Below are positions 56,810 to 64,000 of a DNA stretch of 64,000 nucleotides, piece after piece. Under the pieces are notes generated by a model that was given only the letters and a program-made list of their open reading frames with translations, did no database searches and was not told where the DNA came from. Origin of the DNA: Costus lasius (Eukaryota; Streptophyta; Magnoliopsida; Zingiberales; Costaceae); NCBI GenBank assembly GCA_027563935.2, contig CM050448.1, positions 119,648,493 to 119,712,492 on the forward strand. The letters run 5' to 3'. The translations under genes were made by a program, and so were the position numbers. Position 1 is the first letter of the stretch. Every line of letters starts with the position of its first letter.

Positions 56810-59800
56810 ATGGACTTACCCGTGGTCGACCTCTCCCGTTACCTCGATATCGCCTCCCGGCGTTGTGGCGCCGCCGATTCCGATGCGGCGGCGGCGGTTG
56901 ATGATGCAGAGATAAGGGCGCTATGCGAGGCGGTGAGCCGGAGTCTCAAAGACACTGGGGCACTCCTCGTGAAGGATCCACGGTGCTCGGCCGAGGACAA
57001 CGATCGGTTCCTTGACATGATGGAGCGGTATTTTGGGCGATCCGAGGAGTTCAAGCGCCTCCAAGCGCGTCCCAATCTCCACTTCCAGGTCTCCCCCTTT
57101 CGGCTTTTTCTTTATTACTCTTTTTTCCCTCTTTAGATGCACCAAAATTCATAAATTTCCATGAACACTGATTTGTATTCCTGTAGTAGTTTTGTGGAAT
57201 CTGATCCCAGTATTAGATCTTGTCCTTGCGTGTTGTTTTCATGTGTGCTGGACCGGATTGCAAACGCATTGGGTTGGGCATCTCATTTTATGAGAGAATG
57301 AATATAACAGAGGGCCCTTCTATTAATGTCTGAGTTTGAATCGTCAGTTGCTTGCCCCATTTCAATTCTGTCAGTTAAATCCTGCTCGATCGAACGGTTG
57401 GAAAACCACCTTTAAAAATGGGGCTTCAAGGAATCCGTCTCCTTATGTTGAACTGATATATTGGTTTATAAGGAGCAGGAATTGGACGGATCCAGACAGG
57501 GTTTACTATGAATAGGAAATTAACCTGCATGGTGGCTACAGTTGTTTAAAGAAAAATGGAGAAAAAAAGAGGCTGGGGCACCGTATACTATACCACTTTT
57601 TAATTATGTTAACAGAAATTATATAATAAGTAATGTGTGCTGAAAATTTTTGGGCATTTATTGCGATCGAAGCACTGATGTATAGCCTTTTCACACTATT
57701 GTGAGCGTTTCTGATCCATGTTTCACCGTGTTTCTAATTGTGCAAATCTTGCACACCCCAAATTAACACTCTCAAGTTAATCTTTATAGCAGCACTACTG
57801 TTGGTTGATGTTTTTGAAATTTAGTTTTACGTCATATGGAATACCACTTAATAGTATCGTGCACCTATCTGATAATATAAGTTACAAAATAAAAAGCGCT
57901 GTGTGTTTATTGGTAGAATAGTGATTAGAGATAACTTCATGTCCTGTTGCTCATTGTAACTGAACACCACTGTTCACAGTATTTGTTCATGTAATTATCC
58001 AGGTTTTGCTGCAACTACTTTACCATAATATTTCTGGCATAGTCTCTTCCTTAATTACTCTTTGCAAATTCTTTCTGAACTATTATAAGTATGGTGCTTT
58101 AGGCTTATGATCTAGATTCTAAACTTGGGGTCCATTTAAGTAGTACATTCAGATTAACTGTCCAACATAATAATTATGTATGTTAGAAACAGCACTCAAT
58201 CCATTATTCATACTGTTAGCATATTTATTAGTGGCACCGGTTATATTCTATTGGAAAAAGAGTCAACTAAATTCCTTAGTTTTTCTGCTGTTTCTCGTTA
58301 CCTACCATCTGTTTAATTGAATGGAAATTTAACAAATTAGGTTGGTGTCACTCCTGAGGGTGTGGAGATACCTCGCAGTTTGGTTGATGAGGGCATGCAA
58401 GCAAAAATTAGATCGATGACTGAGGAGTTCCAACCTGCTATTCCCGCAGGACCAGATCCAAAATGGCGATACATGTGGAGAGTAGGCCCTCGACCAGAAA
58501 AAACTCGTTTTCAGGTCTCAATGCTTAGTGCTCTTCTGCAAAACTGTCCTTCTATCATGAAATAGAAGAATTGTTTTAACATATATAAACCTGTAATTAA
58601 AGTGTGAGTTCATCTTTTTGATGCAGGAGCTGAACTCAGAACCTGTTATACCTGAAGGATTTCCTGAATGGAAAGAAACAATGGACTTGTGGGGTTCAAA
58701 GATGATAGCTGCCATCGAGGTACTACATTTTAGGCATCTGCTACAGCTACTATTTTTGCCTCCTTTGCAACTTCTTGCACTTGTAAGTGATTACATTTTA
58801 ATATTCACTTGTACCAGGTTGTTGCTGAGATGGCTGCAATTGGATTTGGCTTGGACAAGGATGCATTCACTTCTTTAATGAAACAGGTAACAATAGTTTA
58901 TTTATGAAATTTTGTTGATTGTGGATTTATTAAATTAGATGTTGTACGTAGATTGAATTTTTTTTGTGCTTTTGTTGACGACTTCATCATGAATTGAAAT
59001 ATAATTTTCAATCTTAACCATAGAGTTAGCTCGTGTTTTGATGCAACAGCAAAGATCACTTGTAATAGATAACTTGGTGATGAATGGTCACTCTTTTTCT
59101 ATGAAATGTATTTGTATTTATCAGGATTTTCATTACACCGTGGCACTCTACTATTTATTCTCCACCACATACTATGCGTGAGAGGCCATGCCTTTACACT
59201 GCAAAATATACCTTTGTAACGTACAGACTCGTGTTTTTTCTCTTCGATAGGACGTTATTACAATATTTAATTAGTGGTTATCCATTACTCTTTTGTTAGT
59301 GGGTTTTTAACTAGATCACATGTTAGTGGTAGGATTTATTCGTATAATCTTTAAAAGCCTATTTATAGGGTTTAAAGCATTATAAATAATCCATTTACTT
59401 TGAATGGTTAATCTTCTCTTTTAATCTCTCTCGCTGTGCTGCTCTCGCCTAAGCCTCATTTTGCAATATATAACAAAAAATAGATATATACTTAGAGGAT
59501 TAAAAGAGTGCATTGATAAATAGAAAGAACTAACAAAGTTATCCTATTACTAATGTTCTTTCTCTTTTTTTTTTTAATCTACTGTAGGCTTGTTAGGTCT
59601 TCAGTCCTTCAAAATTTTGGTTAGTGAAATTTTCGTTTATACCAATATAAACTATATGATTTTGTTTGTTGTATTGTTTTATTGCAACATTAACTACTAC
59701 GATCTCAGGATATAGATCTGAGTTTTGCTGCTAACTTGCATCTATAATTCTGGTATGAAGCATATCTATGCTAATGCGCATATGAAATTATATTTTCTTC

Positions 59801-61464
59801 AACTTCTTTCTATTTTCAACCTACATTATACCAATGGTTTATAGTCATTAGGATCCAAATAAGTTTTCTTATACAAATCACACCATTATTGTGAATATTC
59901 TCAAATTTTAGAAGTGTCCTGTAACAGTCCATGAGAGAAGGATCATGCCTAGGATGAGGCTCAAATATACGACTTTGCTAATCCAGTTCTTTGATAAAAA
60001 AATTAACTATTTTGATCTAGAACAGTGCGTAGCTCCCAAGTTGATCTTGATGATCGGGTGTATTTTGTTTCGTGGATACAATACACAATTAGCCTTTTCA
60101 TTATAAGAAAAAAGATTATGGTAGTTTTATTTGCCTGTCATGGGAGTTGGATTCCAGACTTTTTTTACTGTTACTGGTGCCTGGGATATTCACGAAAATG
60201 ATCAGGACTTTTAACTTTGCAAGTTTTGCAATATGCTTATAAATTTGTCTTGCATTGCAATTCTAATAGGTACCAATTTAAGTACAATAATACTCTTGCC
60301 CAATACTATATACTATATAGGCCTATGCTGCCATCCTAAGTGTAGTATTTTGAGTCGTCTATCTTTTTATATCTTAATCTCTAGCAATTAGTCATCTTCA
60401 TTTCTAGGGAGATTTCCTACTCATTCAATTATCTAAAATAGCTGCAGATTAACTGTCGTTTACTCAATGCCGCTATGTTACAGTTCGACTAAGAAATAGA
60501 ATCCTGTAACTGCCAAGAGTTTTTCTAAAGAAGCTGCTAGTTACCCATGTTTTGTCATGGTTATTTTTTCCTGAAACTACAGGGACCTCATCTCCTTGCT
60601 CCAACGGGAAGTGATCTCCAGCGACATGGCACTTTAGGCAAAGTATTTGCAGGATATCATTACGATCTGAATTTCTTAACAATCCATGGAAGAAGCAGAT
60701 TTCCAGGCCTAAATATATGGCTTAGAAATGGACAGAAGATGGAGGTTAAGGTTCCTGTTGGCTGCCTACTCATCCAAACAGGAAAGCAGGTACAGTTACA
60801 CTTTTGCTTTCATCCAAGTACCCTATCCATCAGGGAAAATACAATATAGTTTTGTTACTTGAACTTTTAACTTAATTATAACCTAGGAATCACACTTCTT
60901 TGTAAGAAGTCCTCAGGTATTGAATTGATCATCACAAATGTGTTCTCACTTTCATTTTGAGTAATTTTTCTTTCCACGCATTTAAGTGCGTTGATGTGGA
61001 TTTGTTAAATAGAAACTTATATAAACTTAGCGAAGATAAGCTGCTGAGATAAGATTGATCTTTATATGCAGCTAGAATGGTTAACTGGAGGCGAGTGTTT
61101 GGCTGGAATGCACGAAGTTCTTGTAACTAATAGGACACTTGAAGCTATCGAGTCAGCTAGCCAGCAAAATCGCAGTCTTTGGAGGGTTTCATCCACTGTA
61201 AGTACTGTAAACTCTGTAGCATGAGCCTATGCTGGATATAAAACATGTAGATTGTTCTTCAATATTTGATCTATCACTTAGGTTTTTTTTCCTTTTTTTT
61301 TACTTCAGCTTTTTGCGCATATTGCGTCTGACGCAACCTTAAAGCCATTAGACCATTTCGGTGAGGCGCCTCATGCGAGCAACTATCCTCTTACCTTTGC
61401 TGGAGATTACGTTGAACAAGAGCTCGGTGTGATTAACCTTAAAGGTAAAAAGGGGCATTCTTAG
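56810..61464 (+). CDS. 2-oxoglutarate/Fe(II)-dependent oxygenase (isopenicillin N synthase-like fold)
   Basis: Seven phase-0 exons (56810-57088, 58341-58514, 58627-58719, 58818-58886, 60583-60789, 61072-61197, 61309-61464) give 367 residues. The N-terminus MDLPVVDLSRYLDIASRRCG matches the DIOX_N start of this superfamily. The iron ligands are visible: GYHYDLNFLTIHG gives H231 and D233, and LAGMHEV gives H288. The double-stranded beta-helix runs through FPGLNIWLRNGQKMEVKVPV and LIQTGKQ|LEWLTGG. The usual R-x-S cosubstrate motif ten residues after the distal His is not obvious; R295 (TNRT) is a candidate. Substrate is unknown: it belongs to a plant branch outside the well-known GA, ACC and flavonoid enzymes. 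Intron 4 is 1.7 kb. The protein ends with a short basic tail. Confidence 0.9.
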
Positions 61465-62779
61465 ATGATGAACGGGTCTATTGGTAACATATGAATAATT
61501 CAGGAGGCAAGAGTCTTCGCATTGTCCGTCTCGATAGTGGCCAAAACTGTTGTTTTCTGTAATTAGGGTCATTTCTGAAGAGTGTCGTAGTTTTCTAATT
61601 GAAATTATGAATACAATATGCACAACATATACTTACATAGGGGGTCTATTTTTGGTTCCCAATAGCTCGTTTTGTTTATCTTTTATGATTCCCTCAGTGG
61701 GCATTGAGAACCTGTCAAATTCAATATTTATGAAGAATTTGCAACCGAGTACTTTTTTAGACATGGACTCGCACTAGAATGGGCATGAAATAGAACAGTT
61801 GGGTTACTGTTCCATATTTCGCGATTGAGAATCCAGCGTGCATTATGTTGAATAAAAAATTTGGAACATCCCTGCTTGGAAAAAAAACTCCCCAGCTTGA
61901 ACACGAAGAAAACTAGAGTAAAAGCTATGCTCTAAATATATAGATATATACTAATAGCTTCTTTATCAAATAGTGGAATTATTAAATAATTAGGTGGTTA
62001 TGGCTTTTCGATTTTCATGTAACCTCGATAATGATGACATCGGCACAAGCAATTATGACTACGATTTTTTTATTCAAAATGCAATCCTTACCAATAGGAA
62101 TTTTTTTAATTCGTTTTTAACTCAATTAAATTATATTTTTATGCTATTTTAAACCTGTAATTTAACGCCATTACCTTTCGTGCTACAATTTTGATGCAAA
62201 TTAAAAAAAATTAAATGCAATTTTCAGAAGTTTCTTTTATTTCTTGATATCTGGTTGCTGCCTTGCTGGTAAGCTACAATCGAACTCTAAACCAAGAAAA
62301 CAAAAATCCACTTCTTATCGCGCTCAATCCTGTGACTTCCCTTCAAATGGTTTTAACCGAATCTCATCACTCGAAAACATTTTATAGAAAATTCTGACCG
62401 CAATCTAATCCTGCCCCTAATTTGATCCCTCTGCCACTCGTGCAACATGTCAAACCCTTAAACCCATTCAAAACCCTAAAAACAACCGTACGCGTACGCT
62501 CTCACTCGCATTCACCCACCACCACTACGTGCCTCGTCATTCCGATTACGGACTAATCACAGTGAGTCAGCTCAGCTAACATTTCAGACTGCACAGACAA
62601 AACCCCTCTGTCGACAGTTTAATAAACACGAAAAGTACAGTCACCCGGCCCGTACCCAGTAGTTGATTGGACGACTCCCCTCCTTGACTCAGTGACTTAT
62701 CCCGTTCGGGTTTGATACTAACAGGGTGACACAACACCAGCTTTCTCTTATTATTTATTTATTTATTATTATTATTATT
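61465..62779. other. Intergenic
   Basis: 3' UTR of the oxygenase and then AT-rich DNA. Pyrimidine-rich promoter-like sequence from about 62400 leads into the next gene, with an ATT/TTA run at about 62747-62779. No gene is supported here. Confidence 0.55.
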
Positions 62780-63725
62780 TATGGAGGGTAAAATTCCGAA
62801 CGAGTCCCTTCTTCGCACTCCAAAGCCGAGGGAAGGGCCTGCAATCATCCTTGCTCGCCAGGCGCCGCCGCCGCCTTCTTCCTTCCTCATTCTTCTTCTT
62901 CCCCGCGTTCGAGCCTTCGCTTCATCGCGCCTCGTTGGTTTTCGGGTGACCTCCCCTGTTCTCGAGTGTATTCTCGCGTCGATCGCCCATTTCTTGATTT
63001 CGATTTTGGTACCTCCGAGTCGGGTTCCCTTTTGCTTGCTTCGTGACGAGACTTTCTCGTGCGCGTGGCTGAAATGGCCGAGATTTGTTGACTCGACGCC
63101 GTAATTTTGGATGTACGTGGTATTGTTGTTGGTTTTTTTTTTCTCGCTTAATCGGGTTCGGGTTTTGGATTGATTCTAAATTCTTTGCCTGAAATGTTAC
63201 CGTGGAAAGTTAACTTCTTTTGATCTAGTGTTGATCGGTACTGCTTCCGGAGGATGCTTTAGCGTGTGGTATTTGTAATTCTTCCTCACTATTTGTTCTT
63301 GTTGTTGTATTTGCTCTAGTGGATTCGTGTTCTTTTGTCGATTTGTTGTGTTCTTTGCTAAAGCGTTGTGATAACTGAGCACTTAGCAGCTGTTATTTTC
63401 TGGACGAGATTTTGCAGTTTTCTTAACGTATGCTATCTTGCTATGTTGTGTTGGCTGTCGTTTTTGAATTATTTATTTGATGGGAACAATTTACTCTTCA
63501 TTACGTCTCTGTGTTTGATTATATGTCCTTGTGGGTGGTTTTGAATCTTCTCCTCTTTTATGCTTTTCTGGTTTCAGGCTACATTTTCATTAATGTTTTC
63601 CAGTTTACGTATCTAGTAACTTTTTTTTCTGAGGTGCATGATTATTATGCGTACTTCTAATGAGACGTCACGCTTGAGAGGTAGTTTTAGTGTTTGATAT
63701 ATGTTGTATGACATTAGGCTTACGG
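62780..63725 (+). promoter_or_regulatory. Probable 5' UTR exon and leader intron of the CLU-like gene
   Basis: A GC-rich block at 62780-63110 is followed by T-rich intron-like DNA that ends in GACATTAG|GCTTACGG just before the ATG at 63726. A 107-codon frame starts at 62781, but it is Pro/Ser/Arg-rich low complexity and, if transcribed, would be an upstream frame. Inferred from composition and the acceptor signal. Confidence 0.5.
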
Positions 63726-64000
63726 ATGGCTGGAAAATCCAATAAGAGCAAGAACAAGGGAAAAGGAGCGCATTCCACTTCTTCTACCCCTCAAGAACTG
63801 CAACAAAAGTCAACTGATTCACTAACATTAAACAATGATGGATCTGAGTGTGCGAGGGCATCTAATGGTGATGCCAATGGAGTTGAAGTTGCAAGTAGTC
63901 AGTCACAAGCAGTGGATGGGAATGCACGAGATGAAGTGCAGCACACCGAAGCTGCAGCAACACCCTCCAAGCATGCTGAAGGTGGTAATTATGTTCACTG
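63726..64000 (+). CDS. FMT: N-terminal exon of a CLU/FRIENDLY-like protein (clustered mitochondria), cut by the window end
   Basis: It opens MAGKSNKSKNKGKGAHSTSS and continues as a hydrophilic Ser/Asn/Ala-rich stretch. The basic MAGKSNK start followed by a disordered linker is how plant CLU-domain proteins of the FRIENDLY type begin; they bind mRNA near mitochondria and control mitochondrial spacing and fusion. The first exon probably ends near 63984 (GCTGAAG|GTGGTAAT, or three bases later at G|GTAATT), before the conserved LRLYPVSVK-like part, which lies outside the window. The assignment rests on the N-terminus alone, so confidence is moderate. Confidence 0.55.
   Translation, partial: MAGKSNKSKNKGKGAHSTSSTPQELQQKSTDSLTLNNDGSECARASNGDANGVEVASSQSQAVDGNARDEVQHTEAAATPSKHAEGGNYVH

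Noticed and set aside
62781..63104. 107-codon frame before the CLU-like gene
   Set aside because: Low-complexity Pro/Ser/Arg composition in a probable 5' UTR; kept only as a possible upstream frame.

Overview
The window reads as nuclear DNA of a flowering plant. Genes have GC-rich first exons, GT-AG introns from under 100 bp to more than 1.5 kb, and typical plant-only families (SBP-box, GT61 xylosyltransferase, AG-peptide, SABATH methyltransferase, F-box/DUF295). GC-rich 5' exons beside AT-rich introns suggest a monocot, probably not a grass. That placement is inference and I cannot name the species.

Left part (0-24 kb) holds four well-supported multi-exon genes: a miR156-targeted SBP-box factor (+, 470-3307), a Rho GDP-dissociation inhibitor (-, 9307-11140), the N-glycan beta-1,2-xylosyltransferase (+, 13365-18047) and a mitochondrial ADP/ATP carrier (-, 19231-21465). 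Between the first two lies a frameshifted SABATH methyltransferase remnant. A Mutator-like MITE sits in a xylosyltransferase intron.

Middle part (24-42 kb) is repeat-rich. It contains two decayed tandem F-box/DUF295 copies with a third remnant, a hAT-type MITE nested in an older repeat with a perfect 8-bp target duplication, and a complete LTR retrotransposon with only a gag gene (30787-35415, minus orientation, 5-bp target duplication; TR-GAG type). It ends in an array of about eight 337-bp repeats interrupted by a 2.6-kb solo LTR.

Right part (42-64 kb) returns to genes: a small CHORD-like zinc-binding protein (-), an AGP23-type arabinogalactan peptide (+), a three-helix organellar membrane protein (+) with a fold-back MITE just upstream, a bHLH factor of the FBH/bHLH122 group (+), two solo LTRs inserted 7 bp apart and related to the gag-only element, a seven-exon 2-oxoglutarate/Fe(II) oxygenase (+), and the N-terminal exon of a CLU/FRIENDLY-like protein cut by the window edge.

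The genes do not form a pathway; this is an ordinary plant gene neighbourhood broken up by transposon insertions. The most distinctive material is the gag-only LTR family. Its LTRs carry a conserved block of perfect palindromes combining TGACGTCA (bZIP/TGA-type) and TTGACC (W-box) motifs, apparently downstream of the promoter.
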